Shown: in pieces, positions 53,591 through 60,949 of the stretch
Position numbering within the stretch: position 1 is the stretch's first letter
Layout of the letters: every line of letters starts with the position of its first letter
Assembly (NCBI RefSeq): GCF_024806835.1
Contig: NZ_JANTYU010000003.1
Coordinates: 186,001 to 250,000, forward strand
DNA: 64,000 nt
Reading direction: 5' to 3'
From: Xanthomonas sp. 3793
Lineage (GTDB): Bacteria > Pseudomonadota > Gammaproteobacteria > Xanthomonadales > Xanthomonadaceae
Made by a program: the position numbers and the translations under genes
The notes under the pieces: generated by a model
Database searches by the model: none
The model's input: the letters and a program-made list of their open reading frames with translations, nothing else
Told to the model about the DNA's origin: nothing

Positions 53591-54430
53591 TCATTTCTGG
53601 CGCAACAATCGCGGCACCTGCGCGGCGGCATGGGTCCAGATCGCCAGCCACACCCCGACCCGGGTCAAGGGCCCGCGCTCAGCGGCCTCGAATTTGCGGA
53701 AATACCGCCACAATCCACGATGTTTATGCCATTCCACGAAAAATGGCCGCGCACGACTGGAGACGCCGCGCACATGCACCACCTGCAGGTCGTTGGCCAC
53801 CGCGACCAGCGCGCCGGCCTGACGGGCGCGCCGGCACAGGTCCAGGTCCTCGGCGTGCAGGCGATAACGGCCGTCCCAGCCGTCCAGGCGATCAAACAGG
53901 CTGCGCTGCATCAGCATCAAGGCGCCCGAGATCGCATCCACCGGCTGCAGGGCAAGCGACGGATTGGCGGGCACGGCGAGCTGGGCAGCGGCACGCGGCG
54001 CGCGCAGCATCGCGGCAAAGTCCGGGTCGCGGCGGCGCACGGCCGCATCCGGCCGACCCTGCTCGTCCACCTGCTCCACCCCCAGCAGCACCGCCGCATG
54101 CCCATCGGCGCGCGCGCACAACTGCACCAGGGTATCGGTTTCGACCATCAGATCCGGGTTGATGAAGACCAGCCAGGGCGCCTGCGAGTCGCGCGCCCCC
54201 TGATTGCAGGCGGTGGCAAAGCCTGGATTGTCCGGGTTGGCGATGAAGTGCACCCGCGCATCGGCCAGCGCATGCCGCTGCACTACGTCCAGGGTGTCGT
54301 CGCTGGACGCGTTGTCGACCACCCGGATCTCGCCGACGCCGTCGGCCGCACGTAGCCGCGACAGGCAGGCATCGATGGTGCTGCTGCTCTGATAGGTGAC
54401 AACGACGGCGGCGATCTGGACTGGAGTCAT
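53591..54430 (-). CDS. GT2-family glycosyltransferase (rhamnosyltransferase-like)
   Basis: A 279-residue soluble glycosyltransferase of the GT-A fold: V-V-V-T-Y near residue 10, V-D-N-A-S-S-D near residue 38, N-P-D-N-P-G-F near residue 65 and F-I-N-P-D near residue 90. The acceptor-side H-A-E-D-L-D-L-C motif lies near residue 190. This combination is typical of GT2 enzymes that add rhamnose or related sugars to lipopolysaccharide or exopolysaccharide. No membrane segment is seen. The donor and acceptor are not determined. It precedes the xag-like operon on the same strand with a 130-base gap that contains that operon's candidate regulatory sites, so it is probably a separate unit. Confidence 0.85.
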   Translation of the reverse strand: MTPVQIAAVVVTYQSSSTIDACLSRLRAADGVGEIRVVDNASSDDTLDVVQRHALADARVHFIANPDNPGFATACNQGARDSQAPWLVFINPDLMVETDTLVQLCARADGHAAVLLGVEQVDEQGRPDAAVRRRDPDFAAMLRAPRAAAQLAVPANPSLALQPVDAISGALMLMQRSLFDRLDGWDGRYRLHAEDLDLCRRARQAGALVAVANDLQVVHVRGVSSRARPFFVEWHKHRGLWRYFRKFEAAERGPLTRVGVWLAIWTHAAAQVPRLLRQK

Positions 54431-54735
54431 CCGGCCATTATCCGGTGCCGGGAGCGCGCAGCGCCATCGCGGCAGCGTGCCGGCATGGCGGCCGGCGGCG
54501 GCACGGGGCATACTGCGCGCCCGACGGCCGCCACGCGGCCTGGTTCGGCGCCGCCTGCGGCACTCCCACACTTGATTGTTGAGATGACGGCCAGCGACCT
54601 TTCGGTTTCGCGCTGCCCTTCCACTCCATGTCGCGCGAACGCCTGATGGCGCCAGCGCGACAACGACGGCCCGGCAGCGCCGTCCGTGTTGTCGCCGGCC
54701 TGCATGCCGGACACATTGGATCGGCCTCGTGCAGC
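54431..54735. other. Divergent control region with a long imperfect hairpin
   Basis: About 355 bases separate the divergent GT2 and kinase genes. At 54657-54695 a strong hairpin can form: arms GCGACAAC and GTTGTCGC, then GACGGC and GCCGTC, with a three-base bulge and an eight-base loop. I looked for a thiamine (TPP) riboswitch here and did not find its conserved blocks. The operator candidate at 54736 is listed separately. Confidence 0.5.
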
Positions 54736-54747
54736 TGGTCTATACCA
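54736..54747 (+). promoter_or_regulatory. Candidate GntR/HutC-family operator
   Basis: TGGTCTATACCA is a 12-base near-palindrome whose core GTCTATAC fits the operator consensus known for HutC-subfamily GntR regulators (GTMTAKAC). It is 39 bases upstream of the kinase ATG. A HutC/UTRA-type regulator gene lies at the far end of the same gene cluster, which makes local autoregulated control likely. Confidence 0.65.
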
Positions 54748-54785
54748 ATCGTGTTTTCGCCAGCATGGCTGCGGAGCGCGCGCCC

Positions 54786-55943
54786 ATGAGTGCGACCCAT
54801 CAGGTGCATGGCATGAGCCTGGAGCTGGCCCTGCCCGACTGGCCGGCACTGAGCATGGATGAAATCCGCCACGTGCTGCAGCGGTTCGCCGGGCTTGGCG
54901 CCGACCAGGGCGTGCATTGGCACAGCGCGCGTCCGTTCTCCGCTGCCGCCTGCGTACAGACCGCGTCCGGCGCGGTGATCGTCAAACGCCACCACCGCAG
55001 CGTGCGCAGTGTCGCGGCCTTGCGCGAAGAACACAGCTTCATGGCGCACCTGCGCTGGGCCGGCGCGCCGGTGGTGGAGGTGCTGTACGCGGCTGACGGT
55101 CAGACCGCTCTTGCGCAGGACCAATGGGTCTACGAAGTGCAACGCGTCGGGGCGGGACGCGACCTGTATCGCGATGCACTGTCGTGGACGCCGTTTAGCC
55201 ACGTCGAGCATGCGCAGGCCGCAGGGGCTGCGCTTGCGCAGCTGCACCACGCCGCGCAGGGCTTCGATGCGCCGCCGCGCTCCACCAATGTTCTGGTCGC
55301 CAACCTGCGGCTGTTTACCCAGCAGGATCCGGTGCAGGCGCTGCAGCGCGCCTTGCCCGCGCGGCCGCAGCTGGCCGCAGCGTTGCAGGCGCTGCCCTGG
55401 CAGCACGATCTGGCCACGCACCTGCTGCCCTGGCATGCGCGTGCCTGGCCGCTGCTGTCTGCGCCGGATGCGATGCCGCCGCTGTGGACGCATGGCGACT
55501 GGCATGCGTCCAATCTGCTGTGGAATACCGACCACGGCGCCGGCGAGGTCAGCGCGATCTTCGATTTCGGATTGAGCGATCGCAGCAGTGCCTTGTTCGA
55601 TCTGGCCACCGCGATCGAACGCAACCTGATCCCGTGGCTGCAGCTGGATACCGGCGCGCGCGCGCAGGCGCAGCTGCAACAACTCGATGCCTTGCTGGAT
55701 GGCTATGCGCTGCATCGCCCACTCAGTGCAGGACAGCTGCGCTGCCTGGCCGCGCTGCTGCCGATCGTGCATGCCGATTTCGCCTTGAGCGAGATCGAGT
55801 ACTTCGCCGGCATCACGCGCTCGCCCGACAACGTGGATATCGCCTATCACCGCTATCTGCTGGGCCACGCGGACTGGTTTGCCAGTGCCGATGGTCAAAC
55901 GCTGCTTGCGCATCTGCATGCGCGCGCGGCGCTGCTGCGATGA
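54786..55943 (+). CDS. Aminoglycoside phosphotransferase-fold kinase, probable vitamin or nucleoside kinase
   Basis: A 385-residue cytoplasmic kinase of the APH/choline-kinase superfamily. The catalytic loop W-T-H-G-D-W-H-A-S-N-L-L-W near residue 235 has the catalytic aspartate and Mg-binding asparagine, and I-F-D-F-G-L-S-D near residue 258 the second metal-binding aspartate. The N-lobe lysine is probably the V-I-V-K-R-H segment near residue 65. Known relatives phosphorylate small metabolites (choline, homoserine, thiamine) as well as antibiotics. The gene is followed 45 bases later by a TonB-dependent receptor, then PnuC and a GntR regulator, so a salvage kinase trapping an imported vitamin or nucleoside is more likely than a resistance enzyme. 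I start at the ATG at 54786; an in-frame GTG at 54729 would place the operator inside the gene. Confidence 0.82.
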   Translation: MSATHQVHGMSLELALPDWPALSMDEIRHVLQRFAGLGADQGVHWHSARPFSAAACVQTASGAVIVKRHHRSVRSVAALREEHSFMAHLRWAGAPVVEVLYAADGQTALAQDQWVYEVQRVGAGRDLYRDALSWTPFSHVEHAQAAGAALAQLHHAAQGFDAPPRSTNVLVANLRLFTQQDPVQALQRALPARPQLAAALQALPWQHDLATHLLPWHARAWPLLSAPDAMPPLWTHGDWHASNLLWNTDHGAGEVSAIFDFGLSDRSSALFDLATAIERNLIPWLQLDTGARAQAQLQQLDALLDGYALHRPLSAGQLRCLAALLPIVHADFALSEIEYFAGITRSPDNVDIAYHRYLLGHADWFASADGQTLLAHLHARAALLR

Positions 55944-55988
55944 GCGGCAACCCCGTCTATTTCCTCCCCCCTTTTGCGAGTTCTGTGC

Positions 55989-58160
55989 ATGTCCCGTCTG
56001 TCGCTAGTTGCACTTCCCCGTCGCCCGCTGACGCTCGCCCTGGCGCTGGGCCTGGCCACCCCTGCGTTGGCGCAACAGCAGCAACCCGGCGCGTCCGCGG
56101 TGCAGCTGGACACGGTCAACGTGCTGGGCGAGCGCAGCGATAGCAGCACGGCGTTGGGCGGCTTCGGCGCCACGCGCCTGCTCGATGCACCGGCGTCCAT
56201 CGCAGTGATCGAGCGCCAGCAACTGCTCGATCGCCAGGCGCGCGTGCTCAGCGAGGTGCTGCGCGCCGATGCCTCGACCGGCGATGCGTATGCGCCGATC
56301 GGCTATTACGAGAACTTCGTGGTGCGCGGCTATTCGCTCAATGCCGCCAACAGCTATCGCATCAACGGGCTGAGCGCGGTGGGCGAGCAGTCGATTGCGC
56401 TGGAAAACAAGCAGCAGGTGCAGATCCTCAAGGGCCTGGCCGGGCTGCAATCGGGCGTCAACGAGCCGGCCGGCTTGATCGACTACCGCACCAAACGCCC
56501 CGAGCATGTGCGCAGCGTGACCCTGGGCACCGACGAGCAGGGCTCGCGCTACGTCGCCGCCGATCTGGGCGAGTGGTTCGGCGCCGAGCGCACGCTCGGC
56601 CTGCGGGTGAATGCCGCGCGCGAAGACATCGACAGCTATGTCGATCACGCCGATGGCTACCGCAACTTTCTGTCGCTGGCCGGCGACTGGAAGATCAGCG
56701 CGCAATCGCTGCTGCAGCTGGACGTGGAATACCAGCATCGCCAGCAACGCTCGGTGCCCGGCTACCAATTGCTCGGTGGCACGCAGGTGCCGCGCGACAT
56801 CGATGTGCACCGCCTGCTCGGTTACCAGCCGTGGGCACGACCGGTGGAAATGGACTCGCTCAACGCGCAGCTGCGCTATGCGTATCAGTTCAACGACGAC
56901 TGGCGCGGCACTGCCGAGGCCTCGCGCAGCCGTTCGGCGATCAACGATTTTTCCGCATTCGCCTGGGGCTGCTACGGCGCGGCAAGCTGTGCCGACATCG
57001 CCACGCCCAACTTCTTCAGCGCACAGGGCGAGTACGACATCTACGACTATCGCAGCCCCGACGACACCCGCGTGCACGATCAGCTGCGCGCCACCCTCGA
57101 AGGCCACGTGGTCACCGGCGCGCTGGAGCATCACCTGAGCATCGGCGGCGACTGGCTGCGCCGCACCATCGATCGTTTCGGCTCGGTCAACGAGTTCGTC
57201 GGCAGCGGCAGCATCGACCGCGACCCTGAGGTCTTTGCACAGACCGATGTGGCGCTGGACCCCAAGCAACGCCGCCTGGATAGCCGTCAACGCGCGCTGG
57301 TGCTGGCCGACCGCATCGGCCTGGGCACACAGTGGGAACTGTCACTGGGCGCACGCGCGGTGCGTCTGGACGAGCGCGCCTTCGACCGCGACGGCCTGCT
57401 GGAGCGACGCACGCGCAAGAATGCGGTCTTGCCGCAGGCCGCACTGCTGTTCAAGCCGCAACAGAACGTGTCGCTGTATGCCAGCTACGCCAAGAGCCTG
57501 GCCGCCGGCGGCACCGCGCCTTGGTTTGCCGACAACGCCGATGAAATCCTGCCCCCCACCAATGCCTATCAGCTGGAAACCGGCGCCAAGCTCGAGCTAC
57601 AGGGCCTGCGCCTGGGCGCGGCGCTGTTCGATATCCGGCAGGCGTATCAATTCACCCAGCCGCAGCCCGATGGTGGCCTGCTGTTCGTGCAGCAGGGCCG
57701 CCTGCACAACCGCGGGCTGGAGCTGTCCGCCGATGGCGCGGTAACCGAGCAACTGCGCCTGTTCGCCAGCGTCGCCGCCATCCGCGCGCGCGCCGAAGAC
57801 ACCGACATTGCCGCCTACGAAGGCCATCAGGCGATCAATGTGCCCGAGCTGCGTGCCAGCGTGCAGGCCGACTACAGCGTGCCTGGTGTCGATGGCCTGG
57901 CGGTGCTGGCAGGCGCGCAATACAGCGGCCGCAAGTTCGCCGACCGGCTCGGCAATGCCAGCGTGCCGGCCTACACCGTGGCCAACCTGGGTGCGCGTTA
58001 CGCCACTGCGCTGGGCGGGGTGGCGACCACCTGGCGTCTGAACGTGGACAACGTGTTCGACAAACGCTACTGGCGCGATTCCGGCGAATACCAGGGCGAT
58101 GCCTATCTGTTTCCGGGTGCGCCGCGCACGGCGCGGCTGACGGTGCAGGTGGATTTTTGA
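55989..58160 (+). CDS. TonB-dependent outer-membrane receptor
   Basis: A 723-residue receptor: signal peptide to about residue 29 (A-L-A-Q), a short TonB-box-like segment (V-N-V-L-G-E). The plug domain runs from about residue 55 (D-A-P-A-S-I-A-V-I, E-N-F-V-V-R-G-Y near residue 110) and a 22-strand-type barrel ends in V-Q-V-D-F with the terminal phenylalanine. The plug and barrel style is that of siderophore-type receptors (FhuA/FpvA group). However, it lies between a small-molecule kinase and a PnuC transporter, not next to iron genes, so a vitamin, nucleoside or precursor is a more likely ligand. An upstream TTG start is not needed. No repressor site was seen directly before it; it is probably cotranscribed with the kinase. 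Confidence 0.9.
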   Translation: MSRLSLVALPRRPLTLALALGLATPALAQQQQPGASAVQLDTVNVLGERSDSSTALGGFGATRLLDAPASIAVIERQQLLDRQARVLSEVLRADASTGDAYAPIGYYENFVVRGYSLNAANSYRINGLSAVGEQSIALENKQQVQILKGLAGLQSGVNEPAGLIDYRTKRPEHVRSVTLGTDEQGSRYVAADLGEWFGAERTLGLRVNAAREDIDSYVDHADGYRNFLSLAGDWKISAQSLLQLDVEYQHRQQRSVPGYQLLGGTQVPRDIDVHRLLGYQPWARPVEMDSLNAQLRYAYQFNDDWRGTAEASRSRSAINDFSAFAWGCYGAASCADIATPNFFSAQGEYDIYDYRSPDDTRVHDQLRATLEGHVVTGALEHHLSIGGDWLRRTIDRFGSVNEFVGSGSIDRDPEVFAQTDVALDPKQRRLDSRQRALVLADRIGLGTQWELSLGARAVRLDERAFDRDGLLERRTRKNAVLPQAALLFKPQQNVSLYASYAKSLAAGGTAPWFADNADEILPPTNAYQLETGAKLELQGLRLGAALFDIRQAYQFTQPQPDGGLLFVQQGRLHNRGLELSADGAVTEQLRLFASVAAIRARAEDTDIAAYEGHQAINVPELRASVQADYSVPGVDGLAVLAGAQYSGRKFADRLGNASVPAYTVANLGARYATALGGVATTWRLNVDNVFDKRYWRDSGEYQGDAYLFPGAPRTARLTVQVDF

Positions 58161-58176
58161 GGCCTGCTGCCCCCAT

Positions 58177-58225
58177 CCGCCCTTCGGGCACCTTCCCCCG
58201 CAGGCGGAGGAAGGACGTCGAAGCG
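58177..58225. repeat. Copy of the CCGCCCTTCGGGCACC repeat element
   Basis: CCGCCCTTCGGGCACCTTCCCCCGCAGGCGG-type sequence begins 17 bases after the receptor stop and matches the head of the tandem repeat at 762-1190. It contains the CCGCCC/GGGC and CCGC/GCGG pairings, and may serve as a terminator-like structure. The rest of 58226-58427 shows no gene. Confidence 0.65.
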
Positions 58226-58427
58226 AGCCAGCCGTGCTTGTGCGTGTTTCAGGCAATGGCTGAAAACAGCAGGCACCAGTTGAAGGCAGGGGCTCAGCGG
58301 TGAGGGCGCTATCGCGTTTCCATCGCACGCAGATTCGGGGCATCGCGCAGCATCCACTTCCGACCGCACCGCTGTTTTGCACGGGTTGCACCTCTCCCAC
58401 CGCTGTCCCCTTTCCATCAGGCATTGC

Positions 58428-59003
58428 ATGTCGTTGCTCGAATCCATCGCCGTTGTGATCAACCTGCTGGGCGTGTGGCTGACCGCGCGGCGCATCCGCT
58501 GGTGCTGGCCGGTGGGGATCGTGGCGGTGGCCTTGTACGCTTGGCTGTTCTATCAGTGGAAGCTGTATTCGGACATGCTGCTGCAAGGGGTCTACGTGCT
58601 GACCCAGCTCTACGGATGGTGGCACTGGCGGCGCGGCGCCGCTGCAGAAACGCGGATTCGCCCGCTGCCGATGCCGGCTGCGGAACTGTGGCTGTCGCTG
58701 TGCATCGGCGCGGCGTTCGCTGCCGCGCTCGGCGCCTACATGCATCACCGCACCGATGCCGCACTGCCCTGGCTGGACGCGGCACTGGCCAGCTTCAGCC
58801 TGGTCGCCAGTGTGTGGGCGGCGCGCAAGCGCATCGCCAACTGGGTGTTGTGGATCGTGCTCGACTGCATTTACGTCGGCGTGTTCGTCAGCAAGGCGCT
58901 GTATCCCACTGCCCTGCTCTACGCGGGCTTCGTGGCGTTGGCGGTCTACGGCTGGCGCAGCTGGAAAACCCAACAGACCCGGAACCTGACAACGGCACGC
59001 TGA
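58428..59003 (+). CDS. pnuC: PnuC-family vitamin transporter
   Basis: A 191-residue inner-membrane protein with about seven helices. It has the W-P-V-G-I ... L-Y-A-W-L-F-Y segment near residue 30, L-Y-S-D-M-L-L-Q near residue 45, Y-G-W-W-H-W near residue 65, and N-W-V-L-W-I-V-L-D near residue 145. That last W-x-x-W pattern is of the kind that lines the substrate pocket of nicotinamide riboside PnuC. PnuC proteins are facilitators; uptake is driven by phosphorylation of the substrate inside, which fits the kinase gene upstream. Relatives move nicotinamide riboside, thiamine or riboflavin, so the substrate is open. Gap to the receptor gene is 267 bases; the regulator follows 105 bases downstream. 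Confidence 0.88.
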   Translation: MSLLESIAVVINLLGVWLTARRIRWCWPVGIVAVALYAWLFYQWKLYSDMLLQGVYVLTQLYGWWHWRRGAAAETRIRPLPMPAAELWLSLCIGAAFAAALGAYMHHRTDAALPWLDAALASFSLVASVWAARKRIANWVLWIVLDCIYVGVFVSKALYPTALLYAGFVALAVYGWRSWKTQQTRNLTTAR

Positions 59004-59108
59004 GCCCGGTGCGGTTTGCGTGCGCGTTCTTCTTTACCATCGCGGTATGCACGATCTTCATCTCATTGCCTGGCCGACGGGCCGTATCTCCAAGTGGCGG
59101 CGCACCGC

Positions 59109-59837
59109 ATGACCGCCTCGCGCCAACATGCCATCACCGACATCATCGCCGCGCAGATCGCCGCCGGCGAATGGGGCCCGGACCAGCGCCTGCCGGTGGA
59201 GCGCGCGCTGGCCGAGCGCTTCGACTGCACCCGCATCACCCTGCGTGAAGCCTTGCAGCATCTCGAAGCCGAAGGCCGCATCTACCGCGAGAACCGCCGT
59301 GGCTGGTTCGTCAGCGCACCACGCGTGCGCTACGACCCCACCAGCATCGCCGGCTTCATGCAGTACGTGGCCGCGCAGGGGCGCAAACCGCGCACCGAAC
59401 TGCTGAGCGCGACCCGCCAGCCCGCAGGCGCTGCGTTTGCGGCCGCGTTGCGCCTGGACACGCCCTACGAGGACGTCTTCGTGCTGCAGCGCCGGCGCTG
59501 GATCGACCGCCGCGCCGTGCTGCTGGAAACCAATGTGGTGCTGGCAGCGTGGGCGCCGGGCCTGCTCGAGCACGAGTTGGCCGGCTCGCTGTCGAGCGTG
59601 TTCAACCAAAAGCTCGGGCTGTTCCTGAGCCGCGCGCAGCTGTCGATGCATCCGGCCGGCCTGGATGCCACGCAGGCCCTGCTGCTGCAGTCCACCACCG
59701 GCACGCCGTGTTTCCGCCTGCGGCGGATCAGCTTCGCCGAAGACGGTCGCGCGGTGGAGCTGGATATCGAATCCTGGCGCCACGATGCACTCGACGTCGT
59801 GGTACGCACCGATGCGCCGACGCGGGATGCGCTTTAG
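59109..59837 (+). CDS. GntR-family regulator, HutC subfamily (UTRA effector domain)
   Basis: A 242-residue repressor-type protein. The N-terminal winged helix (I-I-A-A-Q-I-A-A-G-E-W ... L-P-V-E-R-A-L-A-E-R-F ... T-L-R-E-A-L) is the classical GntR fold. The C-terminal ~150 residues are a UTRA domain (F-M-Q-Y-V, L-Q-R-R-R-W-I-D, V-L-L-E-T-N-V-V-L) that senses a small ligand. Members of this subfamily normally control the transport and catabolic genes next to them. A matching operator candidate lies at the head of the cluster (54736). The ATG at 59109 gives M-T-A-S-R-Q; upstream in-frame sequence overlaps intergenic DNA. Confidence 0.92.
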   Translation: MTASRQHAITDIIAAQIAAGEWGPDQRLPVERALAERFDCTRITLREALQHLEAEGRIYRENRRGWFVSAPRVRYDPTSIAGFMQYVAAQGRKPRTELLSATRQPAGAAFAAALRLDTPYEDVFVLQRRRWIDRRAVLLETNVVLAAWAPGLLEHELAGSLSSVFNQKLGLFLSRAQLSMHPAGLDATQALLLQSTTGTPCFRLRRISFAEDGRAVELDIESWRHDALDVVVRTDAPTRDAL

Positions 59838-59956
59838 CGCCGGGAATCGGGAATCGGGATTCGATGACGAGCATCGCGTACGCCTTTCTTCGTTGCGTCT
59901 GTCGTGCATCGTTGCGCCCTGTCCGCGGCTGACAACACGCCAACGGCTGAAGTGGA

Positions 59957-59989
59957 TGCGTCATGCACGCTCAAAGCGTGCATGACGCA
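59957..59989. terminator. Strong 15-bp hairpin between the GntR gene and the glycosyltransferase-like gene
   Basis: A perfect 15-base inverted repeat (TGCGTCATGCACGCT with its complement) and a three-base CAA loop. It has no T run, so it may be a REP-type element or a rho-dependent block between two convergent genes. A degenerate GGGAATCGGGAATCGGGATTC run precedes it at about 59841. Confidence 0.6.
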
Positions 59990-60109
59990 GTGAGCGACAA
60001 CGGCGCTGTGCCTGCCTGACAACTGCGCAGCCGTTCTTGTCTGTCGCCCTGCAATGATTCCGTCGCTACTGCCGCGACATCGTATCGGGCAGGCTCGGCC
60101 ATGCCATCG

Positions 60110-60949
60110 CTACGCGTCGAACAACATGCGTTGTGGGTCCGGCGGCGGCAGGTCGGCGAGTAGCTGGGCGAGTTGGTCGCGTTGCGCACGCAGCGGGTCG
60201 TGCATCAGGAAATTGGCCAGCCGCGCGTGCCAGGCCGGCCAGCGCGTTGCCAGCGCATCCATGTCGCCATCGGCCGGACGGCCTTCGCGTGGCGAGGCGA
60301 CGAAGGCGGTATCGCACAGCACATTGCGCCAGCCAAGCCCGCCCATGCGCAGGCTCAAATCCACCAGCGCGGCGTACCACGAACCATAACTGCTGGCATC
60401 CAGGCCGCCGGCCTTGCGCCGCGCGCTGCCGCGCAACAGCACCGCATGGCCGACCGCCGAGGGCAGCTCTGGATGCAGCGGCGGCATCGCCGCGCAGGCG
60501 ACGGCAAGCCGTTCCGGCGCATCCGGCATGGGGTTGAGTTCGCCCAGGCGTGGCCAGCTGCAGGCTTCGCCCACATTGCTCCAGGGTGTCGCCGTGGCGA
60601 TGGCTGCATCGCGCGCGAAACACGCGCTCAACTGGCCAAGCCAGCCGGGTAGCGGGCAGGCATCCACGCCCAGCACCACCACGTCGGCGTCGCCGCAGGC
60701 GCTGAGCATTTCATCCAGATGCGCCACCTCGCCCAGCATGCGCTGGCGACGGGTGTGGTGCGCTTGCAGCTGCGTGCGCGCCAGCCAGTGCTCGATCACC
60801 GCGCGGCCGCGCGGGCCAGCCTGTGCATCGTCGGCCAGCCACACCCGCGTGCCGGCGGGCGTGGCTGCATCCAGTGCACCCAGACAGGCATCCAGCGCCT
60901 CGTCGTCGGTGCCGACCGGCACCAGCACGACGGGCAGTGCCGCACTCAT
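60110..60949 (-). CDS. Glycosyltransferase-like protein coupled to xpsD
   Basis: A 279-residue soluble protein with a GT-A-like outline: V-V-L-V-P-V near the start, L-A-D-D-A near residue 38, V-V-L-G-V-D-A near residue 90 in the place of the D-x-D metal site, and W-Y-A-A-L-V-D-L-S-L-R near residue 195. The motifs are weak, so family 2 membership is likely rather than certain. The start overlaps the xpsD stop by four bases (ATGA), so it is translated with the type II secretin. That is an odd partner; a sugar transferase acting on a secreted protein or on the surface cannot be excluded. It has no membrane segment or signal peptide. Confidence 0.65.
   Translation of the reverse strand: MSAALPVVLVPVGTDDEALDACLGALDAATPAGTRVWLADDAQAGPRGRAVIEHWLARTQLQAHHTRRQRMLGEVAHLDEMLSACGDADVVVLGVDACPLPGWLGQLSACFARDAAIATATPWSNVGEACSWPRLGELNPMPDAPERLAVACAAMPPLHPELPSAVGHAVLLRGSARRKAGGLDASSYGSWYAALVDLSLRMGGLGWRNVLCDTAFVASPREGRPADGDMDALATRWPAWHARLANFLMHDPLRAQRDQLAQLLADLPPPDPQRMLFDA

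Noticed and set aside
54431-54785. TPP riboswitch upstream of the kinase-receptor-PnuC cluster
   Set aside because: The conserved CTGAGA and ACCTGATCTGG-type blocks are absent on the coding strand.
54786-55943. Aminoglycoside resistance gene
   Set aside because: The fold matches, but the gene is in a chromosomal transporter cluster with normal composition; a metabolite kinase is the better reading.
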